A stretch of 64,000 nucleotides of DNA from Pochonia chlamydosporia 170. Its lineage: Eukaryota > Ascomycota > Sordariomycetes > Hypocreales > Clavicipitaceae. Location of the stretch: positions 186,001 to 250,000 of the forward strand of contig NC_035795.1 in NCBI RefSeq assembly GCF_001653235.2, written 5' to 3'. This document shows, piece after piece, positions 36,628-47,644 of the stretch. The position numbers were made by a program, and so were the translations under genes. The notes below the pieces were generated by a model. That model was not told the origin of the DNA. It made no database searches and saw only the letters and a program-made list of their open reading frames with translations. Positions within the stretch are counted from its first letter, which is position 1; each line of letters starts with the position of its first letter.

Positions 36628-38371
36628 TCACGCCGAAATGGTATCATCCATGCGTTCCATTGCTTTCGTCTCCTCCATTGCCTTTCTTAGCGCGCCCTGA
36701 TTTCGTGGAACGAAAAGGGCGCGGTATCGATGAGGCAGAGCAACGAGGCTCGTTGGGTCTGAGTTACCGGTGATGGGGTGACAGTCAACCGCATCGTATT
36801 TCTCAATACGAAAGCTGTTCAGGAGTCGCATGTACACGAGATATAACTCTCGGTTTGCCAACAAGGATCCCGCACACATGCGGTATCCAACTCCATATGT
36901 AAATAGAGGCGCATCTGGTTGCTCAAACCATCGCTCAGGGCGGAAGACATCTGGATCGTGCCACACTTCGCTATCTGCAATGGACTACGTTAACCTTTGG
37001 GTTTCCATGAAGCAAGGGGAAGAAAAAAGGAGGCAGTAGGGCCTTGGAGTTGTGTCACTCACCCATATTGCAAGCCCAAGCGTTCAGAAACACAACAGAC
37101 CCCTTAGGGATTGTGAATCCGTTATATGTTACAGCCTTCGTTGATGCACGCGGCAGGGCGAGCCTCAACACGGTAAAATATCGCAGCGACTCTTTGACCA
37201 GCGCGACGACGTAGGCGCACTTTTGATCATCCTCTTGATCACACATGGGGTGCTGCTCGTCATAGAATTTGCGTATTTCTGACACCGCCTTATCCTGAAT
37301 GTCCTGGTTTTGAGATAAAAAGGCTACAAACCAGGCCACTTGCGTGGTGACTGTGTCGAGGCCACCGGACAACATCGTAAGGCTTATAGAAGTAAGCTCA
37401 GCTTTGTTTAGTTTGGCATCCTCATCTAAGATGACGTTTGCTTGAATGCAAGGCTTGTAGGTGCCATTGGCGATGCGCTCATCAAGCCCGGTGTTTAACC
37501 TAGTCAAGTAGATGTCTCGTCGGCTGCGCATGTCTTTGGCTTTGGATGAATGCGTGTTGATCGGATTGAGTCGCAGCACGGGTATGTAGTCCTGAAGGTT
37601 TCCAGTCGTAGACCTGAATTTGCTGATTTCCTCCTCGACATGTGTTATTTCGTCAAACAGGTTGTCCTTTTGACTCTTGAGCCTGACGCCCCAGTTCAAT
37701 GTCAGGGCGAGCGAGAGAGACAGCCTCTGAATCATGGGCATCGGATCCGTAGGGGTCTTGCCCGCATTTCCGTACTCATACAACTCTTTGATAAAGTCAC
37801 GAGACTCAATATCGAGGTGTGATATGTAAGTTTGAATAGAAGGTTTGTTAAGTGCGGAGGCAGCACCTTTGCGCCGCCGTTTGAGAGAGTCGCTGTATGG
37901 CGACGTGCCAATTGTAGTTCCCGCCGTGTCGGAGAGAACCTGTCATTTATGTCAACGCTAAATGGTGAAATGCGATTCACGGATACAGAAAAAGCCTACC
38001 TTGTGAAACGTATAAAACTCTGGCCTAGAACTCATCGCCTGTGCGTTTTGTCCAAAGATGGATTTTGCGGCTGCTGCGGAATTCACCACAACAACGGGGA
38101 CATTTCCAAGTTGTATTTGGTATACATCACCAAACCGACGAGCCCATTCGCGATACTTTTCCGCTGCATTCACGCGAATATCCCAGAGATTTCCAATCAG
38201 TGGCAGCCCAGTAGGCCCCTTCAGTCCTCTAATCCGAGCATGGTATCGAATAACCTCGTTAACAATGATGTACAGGAGTGGCGCGAAGAAAAGTGTAATC
38301 GCAAGTCTGCCTAGGGTAAGATCTTGTTGCTGATGTTGGATGAAGGCAATCAGACCGGTAATCGACAGCAT
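36628..38371 (-). CDS. Cytochrome P450, CYP504-like
   Basis: A microsomal P450 monooxygenase. Exons 38000-38371, 37063-37939 and 36628-36974 join in phase to 531 aa. An N-terminal membrane helix (residues about 20-40) precedes the P-T-G-L-P-L-I-G-N hinge. Helix I has G-G-L-D-T-V, helix K E-S-L-R, the P-E-R-W segment follows, and the heme loop is F-T-Y-G-V-G-Y-R-M-C-A-G. The L-A-N-R-E-L-Y tail after the heme loop and the R-L-L-N-S-F-R-I segment resemble the phenylacetate hydroxylase group (CYP504). This family oxidises small aromatic acids, so it could be catabolic; next to a PKS and divergent from a regulator it could as well tailor a metabolite. The gene is intact. Confidence 0.88.
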
Positions 38372-38984
38372 GGCGACAATAATTCCTTGCGGCGAGGTAA
38401 CTTCGAAAGGCTTTGTGGAATTGATTACTCTGACTCTTAAGAGAAGATCCCTTTATATTAAGTGATAGCACAGTGGTTGTGCGGTTTCTGTCGGTCCCAG
38501 CTTTTACAATCTCCTCTGGGGATCGGGATGTGGCTCTTCTCTTACCCGAACTAAGAGCTCTAGCGTCCACCAACAGCTTGTATTGATCCCGGCTTGATAA
38601 GTTAGCTCAGTGGTCCTTAGAACAGGAGTGTTGACGTTAGGTAGTATCGGCAAGGTGGACTGAGTGGGTTGTTCGCAAAGGATGTGAAGATTTCCGACGA
38701 CACCTCATGCTGCCATTTTGTCCAGCCATTTCAATATTGATCACTGTCAACTTCACCCCGCACCTACAGTAACACTGGCTTGGCTCCTGTAATTCATGTT
38801 GTGTGACACTGTGGTTTGTCACACCCACCGAACTGGCGTCGGAACCTCGGAAATATTTCCGACTCCAGCTCCATAACTTCGCCCTTCACCCATTCCACCA
38901 ACTCGGCCACATCGTGCTGTCTGTTTTCTATCGGAAAGCAGCTGTGGTCGCAGACTGTGTTCCGGAAAGACAGAGACGGTCAGT
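38372..38984. promoter_or_regulatory. Divergent promoter, P450 / Zn2Cys6 regulator
   Basis: 613 bp between the two start codons with no exon. Holds the palindrome listed separately at 38847-38862, about 125 bp upstream of the regulator ATG and 475 bp from the P450 ATG. Confidence 0.6.
38847..38862. promoter_or_regulatory. Perfect 16-bp palindrome with CGG/CCG ends (candidate Zn2Cys6 site)
   Basis: The bases read tcggaaatatttccga, identical on both strands, giving CGG-N8-CCG. Gal4-type dimers bind such inverted CGG triplets. Its place beside a Zn2Cys6 gene suggests autoregulation; this is inference. Confidence 0.55.
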
Positions 38985-41453
38985 ATGGATGAGGACTCAT
39001 CGCCGGTATGCAGCCCGACGTTGGACGCAGACCCTCCCAAACGACCAGCACCCAGCTCAGGCTCCGAGGCTGCTCCAAGGCCCAAGCGTGGAAAATACAC
39101 CTCTGTTGCTTGGTATGTGATTTTCGACGTTGCCTTGACTTAATTTGTACCGATCGATGTTTTTTGTGATAGGCATTTGCTGATTGATTCTGAAGCAACG
39201 AGTGTAAAAAGAAAAAACTGAAATGCATTCCGGTAGACGCCTCAAATTGCGAGCGATGCATAGCCAGTGGCGTCGAATGCGTGTTTGCAGCTGCGCCGCA
39301 GCAAAGCAACAAGAAGAAGGACGAAAGGTAGTAGAACCTATGCAGCATTAGAAAAACATGGTAAAACACATGCTAACTATTTAATTATAATGCGTTAGCC
39401 ATCAGATTCAAGCTCTTGGTGATGAATTGGCAAAACTACGACAACAAGTCAATGATCTCTCCTCAATAGTTGACGAGTTGAAACACCAGTCATCTGGAGC
39501 TCGAATCACAACTACTAGCCAGCTGGATGCGCTACTAGCTCAATCACCTTCGAATACATCCAAGGACAATGTACCGAAACACCCCCAGTTCGTGGGACCG
39601 ACGCGACCATCGTACGGGCTTGTCATCGCTGAGCGCTCACTTACACGCATGGGAATACCTGCTTCCCCGTCCCCATCTCCTAGCGGCGCGCCGTCACCAA
39701 TAGAGCCCGAACAAGCGGAAACAACTGATCTGGAATTCTGGGCTCAGTGCTCCCCTGACGAGATGGCCAGGTTGCTGGCCGTCTTTGAGGAAGAGGTCGA
39801 GTCCGTGTATCCCTTCATCGACATACTCGAGCTCGCTTCGAAATCAGAGCAGCTTCTAGGAGTCATTCGTGATCCGGCATCACTTGATGACATTCCCAAG
39901 AATGCCCTTGAACCACCATTGACTGCCACCGACGTGGAATTGGCCAAACTTGCTGTAGCCACTGGAATTGCGATTGAAGCCCATGGCAAAAACGACCTTT
40001 GTACAGCAATCTCTGGCTCCGTTGAGGCTCGAGCGGCGAGGATTTCCAGAAGTGAGGTAGATCTCAAGGGTATACAGTTGCTCATGATGCTGGTGAGTGC
40101 TCTCACGCTGTTTATGCCATTGTCTTCCACCTAACATCCAAAACAGAGCATATACTACTTCCACTGCGACGATGAGTTACTAGCATGGAGGACAATCGGC
40201 ATTGCAGCCCGCGAGGCTCTTGAAATGGGGCTTCACCGACGAAAAAGTCTTGTAGACAACTTTCCAGATGCAAAATCACGCCATGAAGCACTAAGAGTCT
40301 TTTGGTGCTGCTATGTACTCGATCGACGATGGAGTTTCGGCACAAGTCTGTCCTTCGCACTGGCGGACAGGGACATAGATCCCGCGCTCCTAGAACCGGT
40401 AAATAACACAACAGCCATCGTATTCTCGCCAATATCTGACTAACTGCGTCGTAGGACATTGATTCATCGTATCTGAAATGTATGGTTGGGTATGCCCGGC
40501 TGTGCTCAAAACTATGGGACGCAATACCTCCTTTTGGTGCCTCGTGCCAGTCGATACCCTCCGACGTGGTGAATGATTTGGACTCTAGCACTCAAACATG
40601 GCTAGAATCCATCCCACCCCATCTTCAGATGCGACATCCAAGGGCGTTTTATTCCACCCGCTCGCAACCTAGGGTCCTTCACAGACTTCGAGCGCTTCTC
40701 TACCTTCGCGGCAACCTTACCAGAATATCTATATACCAACACCATCTCATGAGTGCGGCTACTATCAGAGCTGATCTGCCGCGTGCAAAAATTGCCGTCG
40801 ACTTGGCTCAAGACACGGTCCAAGTTCTTGTCCACCTGAATGCCACGTCGGATATCTATTCTCGACAGCAAAATGCTTTCAATTACTTTCTGCTGAGTGC
40901 ATTTGCAGTGATCTCACTGGCCATATGCCACGCGCCGAATCTGTTCGCTGCAGGATGTACACAGAGCTTCATCGACGCCATTGGGCTAGTAAGGGGGTTT
41001 AGTCGCCACAGTATTGCAAGCCGACGATTGTGGAAGAGCATTCGAGGCCTGCTGCCGCGGCTGAAAAGTCTTGGTGTCCAAGACTGCGATGCTCAACCTC
41101 GAGACATGGCTTTGACATCGCAAAGACGCAGCCCTTCTTCGCCATTTGAACCGACAAACCTGAGTGGTCATGGACAACCCTACAGCCGTATTGGGCAAAC
41201 TGTTCGCTATCAAGACAACTGGGCCATCAATCGCCAAGAACTCAGCGGTCAGGTCGAAAACCAAGGGTTTGGCAGTGAGCTCCCTGGTGTGACGGAATTG
41301 AGTAATGATATTATGAACCTCTTTGATACGCTTGGCCAAGGAAATCAGTTCCAGGACGAGATTGATCCTGGGATATACAATGCATTGGATGTTGATTTCG
41401 GTAGTCAAGACGGGCTGGGTATTTCCCGCCGCTTTCTGCAGGGGCTGATGTAA
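38985..41453 (+). CDS. Zn2Cys6 transcription factor with fungal-specific regulatory domain
   Basis: A nuclear regulator. Exons 38985-39112, 39196-39327, 39399-40092, 40147-40398 and 40455-41453 join in phase to 734 aa. The binuclear cluster is C43-x2-C46-x6-C53-x7-C61-x2-C64-x6-C71, with its first Cys codon split by intron 1, and a K-K-K-K run inside it as usual. A leucine-containing coiled coil follows (residues about 85-110). The middle has the fungal transcription-factor domain: E-E-V-E-S-V-Y-P-F, then A-A-R-E-A-L-E-M-G-L-H and R-V-F-W-C-C-Y-V-L-D-R. Tail to tail with the Dabb gene and divergent from the P450, it is the best local candidate regulator of the P450 and perhaps of the PKS locus. 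Confidence 0.9.
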
Positions 41454-41679
41454 GACGATGAACGAGAAGGAATCGCTAAGATGTGCACATAGTGAATTTC
41501 TTACTTTAATCTCTTAGTGGCTACAAATAATACCACACAGTGTTGGAGGTTGAGTATTTGACACGCTAAAGGTTCCTCTATCTATGCATTATCGTGCAGT
41601 ATATCATTGCATATTGCAGTATGTTCCGGTGTACTTGGCTGTGGCTAGATGCTCTTGGCCACCTGTTGTATGTATGCTC

Positions 41680-42046
41680 TCAAAAATAGACCATCAATGC
41701 CCCATTATGTACACTTTTCGCAAAAGCCTTCAACTCTGCATGTGCAGTGCACTCATTGTCATAGTAGGTCATATCATCCTCGGAGCTAAACACCGAGATT
41801 GCAGCAAAGGTGTATCCCTGTGCCCGCTGATCCGGCTTTGTAGGACCAGCTGTAACAGACTGGATGTACGGTTTGCCATTCTGAGGATTATCCGTGAGAA
41901 ACCTGTACATGTGTTGCGAGCAGGGAAAGAACTGGACTCACTTTTAAGGCAGTCTGTTTCATCTGCTTGTAAAGCTGTAGCAAGCGATTTTGATCTTCTT
42001 CACTGCTAATTTTGAACAACGTAACACGGTGAATTGGAGATGCCAT
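41680..42046 (-). CDS. Dabb (stress-responsive A/B barrel) protein
   Basis: A small cytosolic dimeric alpha/beta-barrel protein. Exons 41942-42046 and 41680-41880 give 101 aa, the normal single-domain length. M-A-S-P-I-H-R-V-T-L-F-K at the start is the first strand (I-x-H/R-V-V-L-F-K in the family); the second exon has Y-T-F-A-A-I-S-V-F and the Y-Y-D-N-E-C-T-A-H segment (Y-x-x-H-P-x-H-x-x-F in many relatives; here A-H-A-E-L-K-A-F). Fungal members have no firm role; the plant relative olivetolic acid cyclase acts on polyketides, so its nearness to a PKS is suggestive only. Upstream in-frame Met at 42094 is possible but gives no extra motif. Confidence 0.8.
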
Positions 42047-42864
42047 GATGCGTTTATGAATGTAAAGATGAGAGAGAGTACAACGAGTGCGCACAGAGCT
42101 ATGGCCAGCGAATCATGAGCTAGGGTCTTAATCAACACTCGTCTTAAGTACCTAGATATGTAACTAGCTGTCTTAGATTTGTTCTAGTGTTGATTGTTTG
42201 GCGGAGAAGCATACGCAAGAATTGGGGATCAGCCAATGCTCGGAATTCGGAATCAGGTGGCTGCCCAGCGCCTTGTTAGCAGCAAGCGGTGCGTCGGAAA
42301 TTCCCGTTTGTTTCACCCTGCTGTTTCTTCCGTGACTTCTGACTTGTATTTCGTAATAGGGATATGGAAAGCGGTAACAGTCAATGACATGTAGCTATGT
42401 CGATAGTCAGAAACAGTAGTTGCACGTAGTGGTGACAATACGAGTATGTGAGACTCTAGTTTCTAATTGAGGCGGACCTTCTACAATCTTCCAGTGCACC
42501 GACGATCAAATGTAGGTTATTGTAAGGTACTAGAAGACAAGACCAAGATATTTCATGGCAGAACTAGACATGCAATTAGACTACTCGGCGGCAAGCACCC
42601 TTGTTCGCGATGAACCTCCCAATGCCACAGTAAATCAAGAGGCTACTTTTGCCAAATGTTTGAACAGTTGGTTTGCACGACATAGACGTGTGGTCACAGA
42701 GTAAATTTATGGATTTCAATTTTTATGGCTCGGACTACTGTAGGAGACCTGTTTAGCCAGTGGCACCAGAGTTCCGTATAGTCCTCTCTCTTCAGAGACA
42801 CAGTGATTTCTACCGCATGTGTTGGCCCTATATTCTCTGGCCAACTACCCTGGTTAATATGGCC
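42047..42864. other. Intergenic, no gene seen
   Basis: About 820 bp holding the Dabb promoter and the 3' end of the amine oxidase gene. No motif-bearing open frame. Confidence 0.5.
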
Positions 42865-45119
42865 TTATGCATCTGTCCCGTTAATAGAAGTCTCGCAGCA
42901 GTCTCCATTGGCCAGTTTGGATCCAATATCCTTATTCGATGGAACGTCTATAGCGGGGTTCCCAGTGAAAAAGTCTGAAGGAGTAATGTGTACTTGTAAC
43001 ATCTCTACCGGCCTAGTTTCAAATGTTAGTCAGGGTTCTCAATACGGAAAGATACAAGGGCTCATACATGACCGGCCAATCCTCAACTCGGGGGTTGTGT
43101 GTTAGCCCAAACACGGACCAGATGACAATATCCTCATCAGCAACTTTATCCTTCCTAGCTGCGGCATCAGCGAGACCACCCTTCTCGTTTCGGCTTTGCA
43201 AGGTATATCGACCACCAGCGTACAACTCGTCGTCTTTATATTTCGTAACCCAGAGGTGATGCCTAGCGAAGAGTGCACGATTCGACTGAATGCTATTAGG
43301 CGCAGCCAGAAGTAGCTGCGTTGGCGGCGTGGTGATCTTGTACCCAACAGGCTTTCCGCTGACCGGGTTGCGTTTTGAGATGTTTTGGACTTTGAAAACT
43401 CTGTTTTTGAAAGGATCCAGATTAAGTCCTGAGGAGGTTGTAATGGCGGTGGACTGAACTTCGTAAAGATTACCGTTAGGGTTTGTGTCTGGGTTCGTCT
43501 CAACTGGGACACTTTCTTCTTGGACCAGGGTGTTGTTATGCCCATCCACAGCTGGGTCTATCCGCAGGCAGAATATGTGCTGGTGATTTTGCGCCAGTGT
43601 GCCCGGATTGACAACATTCCCCCACGGCGCGGTTTTCCCTTCATCAATGTTGACCACAGACACAATCCCAGTGGCCCTCGCCTCTATTTTGATGCCTGCG
43701 GCCTGATCAAATACCGCCTGGAACGCATATTCGTAGTTTGCAAGCGTGATCAGCCAATTCACTACGAGTTCTCTCCGTCGTGTAACAACAGCTCTGCCAG
43801 TACGCCAGTTCGTGTGTTTCCAATTAATGCCATTATCCTGCTCATGTAGACAGATTACGTTTTTGGTGACTTCCGCGGAGCCGTCGGAATTTGTGACGAG
43901 ACCGTCAAAGTACTAGCATGGAAGGTTAGACCCAGGAGCGGATCAATAGCAAACAGACCCATTGAAACCATGTCTCTTACCTTGATGACACCAAGGCAAT
44001 CGCACCCGAGGGTAAGATTATTCACGCAGTTTCCTAACCCACCATCGCCAAAGTCAAATGCCTGCTTACGATGGAACGGTGCTCTGGGATCGGCATATGG
44101 TACGGTCTTCATTGAGTCAGTGGTGCATCAAAATGGGGCAGCTATAGTCTTACCATGTCACTAAGGCTCAGCCTGTACAGAACGTCTCGGCCATCATATC
44201 GAATATCATGCAACACGGCTCCCTCGCGCGGGTTAAACGTAAGTCGGAATCGCCACTTCTGCCACTCAATGAGATTAGGCTCAGGAACCTTGAAGCTTGG
44301 TCCTTCGGGCTGGACGACTGTGAGAGGTTTGACGTCGGTTCTGGTGCCGCCTGGAATCAGTTCGGGAACGTATTCGGCAGGGCGACAATGATCCAAAACT
44401 CGCGTTTTGTGGGAGACACCGGTCAGCGGTTCCCCCTTTCCGCCGGTTGCGGGTTGGTCGATACGAACAACTTCCATCTTTCTTGCGTCTACAATGGGGA
44501 TGAATGGTAAAGGATAAGCGTAAAAGTTGGAGTCTGGATTTCCGCTCCTCGTATCTCGTCCAAAGCATAAGGTTTGGAAGAATCGTGTCTGGCCGTCAGC
44601 CTCATCCGGACCCCCGTATGGCCACGGTTCCAAGACAACCTCGAAGCCCTCAGGCAGCTCGATAGACTTCATCTTCTCCTGGAACATTGAAGATTTCTGG
44701 ACACATTCCAGTACCCTCTCAAACTCGAAGCTAGATTCACACATTAGCCAGTGTCCTTACAGCATGGGTCGCTATACATACATGGATAGACTGGCATGGT
44801 ATTCCTGGTCGACAACGGTATGTCGGACTCTTTCGACTTTGACAACATCGATGATGGACTCGTGATATCGCGTGGGTTCTGAGCCGCCGATGACATCGTA
44901 CTTCACCTGTGCAAGTCGAGGTGGTCTTGGGGTGTCAGGCGTCAGTTTACCCGCGTGCTCAATATTCAAGAATTGTACAACGTCTTCTTTGTTTGGCTCT
45001 AACAGATAAATCGCACGAAAGTCAATGACTGTGCCAGGATGAAGCTTGAGGACGACATCTCTGGCAAGGTTCGACTCTTCGACTGAGAGGTCAGAGAGGG
45101 GGTGTGGAACCTCAGGCAT
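42865..45119 (-). CDS. Copper amine oxidase (primary amine oxidase)
   Basis: Oxidises primary amines to aldehydes with release of ammonia and H2O2, using copper and a self-made topaquinone. Exons 44782-45119, 44154-44730, 43981-44106, 43068-43912 and 42865-43012 join in phase to 677 aa, the family length. The topaquinone site T-L-A-N-Y-E is intact (Tyr407), the copper-binding H-Q-H-I-F follows, and the catalytic-base segment D-F-G-D-G-G-L-G lies upstream. The C-terminus has G-L-T-H-N-P-R-V-E-D-W-P-V-M-P with the third copper His. I start at 45119 (M-P-E-V-P-H-P-L); an in-frame Met at 45194 would add 25 residues. It is divergent from an amine/amino-acid permease, so the pair likely takes up and oxidises amines as a nitrogen source. 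It ends in C-C-E-T..., with no clear peroxisomal signal. Confidence 0.92.
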
Positions 45120-45893
45120 GGTCACTGCTTTGCTGGGAAGGTGTAGCTGAAGAATAGATCGGTCAAGGGAAAGCCAGGCCTGGTTAAATGGCACTGGGCA
45201 CTTGCCAACTCAGGATCAAATAATCAGAGACCTTGGCCAACCTTGGAAAGAAAGATGGAAGCGGAGGAAGAGCAACCTCGTTTATTCGGAACACGGCGTG
45301 GGTTTCCGAGCTGGACGAAGCCACTGGGTTTTGTGGAAGGCGCTAGTTTATCTTTGGGGAAGGAAAGACCCACCTGCCGGCAATCATTGCAGGCGCGGCC
45401 TGTGAGGAGGGAGTGGTCATGGACATGGACTTCAGAGGCCTGGTCTGTTCTGGTTGAACGCCCTTTCTTCAGCATATTATCCGGCACATGGATGGCTTGT
45501 TTGTGAATCCGGGGACCCTGCCTTTCCAAGTTGATGAGGCGTCTGCCGTCCCAATCTCAACACATGGTTCCCCGCGAAAGCGGAACGGGGCATGATTTCC
45601 GTCTATTCCGTGAAGCTGATAATCCCCTGCTGACATCTACCCCAAGAAATGCAATGTGGGTGATTGGTGACTTCCTCCGGCTTGATCCAAATTGGTACAC
45701 ACTATGGTAGGCTATGGCTGCGAGGGGGTTCAATGAGGCGTAACAGACAAATTACCACAACAAGATTGCAACCCGTGCCATAGCCGAACACATCTTATTA
45801 TAGTCTTTAATAAGAGACGCACTTCCAAATCTAGTCGGTCGCCTGTTTGTGACTCCTCAAAGTTGACATTGAAGTTGTCACCCATCAGCAATC
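45120..45893. promoter_or_regulatory. Divergent promoter, amine oxidase / permease
   Basis: 774 bp between divergent starts. No exon is seen; GATA-like sites are present but such short motifs occur everywhere, so none is singled out. Confidence 0.45.
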
Positions 45894-47644
45894 ATGGCGA
45901 CCGCCAACCTCACTGACGAGCAGCGACTCGCCCAGCTGGGCCATCGACAAGAGCTAAAGCGTCGATTCTCACTGCCTGCCTTGCTCTCTCTTTGCGTATG
46001 TCTCATGGCAACATGGGAAGCAGCGTCAACAGTTATCGCGACTGCACTGATGAGCGGTGGATCACCATGCCTCTTTTATAACTAGTAAGATGCCCAGACC
46101 CGTCAAGAAATGTACCCGAGCGCTAATACACAGCAGTGTGCTCTCCTTCTTGTTTTCAATGTGCATTGCTGCATCATTGGGAGAGATTGCATCCATCTAC
46201 CCAACAGCTGGAGGTAAAGCATCTACCTAGCAACACATAATAACTGTAATGGTTGCCAACATTACGATATCCTCACAGGTCAATATCATTGGGTTGCTGC
46301 CCTTTGCCCTGGGTCAAGCAAGACCGTTGCCGCGTATACGACCGGCTGGATCTCCGTGGGTGGCCAAATAGTTTTCACGGCTTCGGCTGCGTTTGCTGCG
46401 GGCCTCCAGATCCAGGCTTTGATTGTCCTGAATAACGCCAGCTATGTTCCCACCAGATGGCAAGGCATGCTCTTGTATTGGGCAGTGTTGACGTACGCGT
46501 TCGTACTCAACGTCTATGGCATGAAGGTAATGCCGCACGTAAACATTGTGTCAGGTAAGTCCACTGCCACTCGACTAGAAACGCATGTATTGACAGCCCT
46601 AGGTGTGATTCACGTCGCTGGTTTCGTCGGCATTATTGTGACCCTCGGTGTAATGTCTGAAAAGGCCTCAGCAGAGAATGTCTTTGTTGATTTTGTCAAC
46701 AGCAGCGGCTGGACGAACGATGGAGTATCTTGGCTGATTGGGCTCATCAGTGCGGTGTATCCGTTCCTTGGGTAAGGGGAGACAACTGCAACAAACATGG
46801 CACTCGCTTACTGTTTTATAGTTATGATGCTGCTTGCCATATTGCAGAGGAGCTACCAAATGCTAGCCGAAACGTGCCACTTGCCATGGTAGGCAGTGTT
46901 TTTATCAACGGCATCATGGGCCTTGCCTACATCATCGTGCTTCTGTACGCGGCTGGGTCAACAGATTTAGCAAGTGCTCCGCTAGGGTTCCCATTTATGC
47001 AAATCTACCTCGATGCAACCAACTCGCACGCCGGTACGACTGTCATGTCCGTCATGATCATACTGATCGCTATTGCAGCGACGATTGCTGGCATCATATC
47101 AACTTCGAGAACTCTTTGGGCATTTGCTCGCGATCAGGCAACCCCTTTTCACGATTTCTTGTCCCATATTAACCCCCGACTGCAGATACCCTTTCGATCG
47201 GTTGCTCTCGTGACAGCCTTGCAGTTCTTACTGGGTTTCATCTACCTGGGTAACGACACAGCATTTAATGCTATTCTGTCAATGGCAATCATCGGACTTT
47301 ATTTGTCGTACCTCCTGCCTATTGTATACATGCTTTTGTATGGACGATGGACCTTGAAGTCTCATCAGTACGGTGCATTCCGCCTTGGATTTGTGCCGGG
47401 TATCGTTCTCAACGTCTTGAGTATTATTTGGATGATCACTGTCATGATATTCAGTCTGTTCCCGACAACAATGCCAGTCACAGCCAAGAACATGAACTAC
47501 TCGGTTGTCGTCTTTGGTGGCTGGATGGTGTTTGGCTTCGTCTACTATGCATTCTGGGCTAGGCACAAATTCTGTGTCCCAATGGTTGACGCCGACGTCA
47601 TCCCTGCGTTGGATATGGTGTCTTCCGAAGTTGAGAAGGAATAG
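45894..47644 (+). CDS. APC-family amino acid / amine (GABA or choline-type) permease
   Basis: A plasma-membrane permease. Exons 45894-46084, 46134-46213, 46279-46554, 46597-46771 and 46822-47644 join in phase to 514 aa with about 12 helices. Helix 1 starts after L-K-R-R-F-S; A-S-L-G-E-I-A-S-I-Y-P-T-A-G-G-Q-Y-H-W-V-A is the family signature of fungal GABA/choline permeases, and the consensus helix 6-7 segment has Y-D-A-A-C-H-I-A-E-E-L-P-N-A-S-R-N-V-P. T-S-R-T-L-W-A-F-A-R-D follows in the loop after helix 8. The neighbouring copper amine oxidase, divergent from it, makes amine uptake the likely role, but amino acids or choline are equally possible from sequence alone. No disruption seen. Confidence 0.9.
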
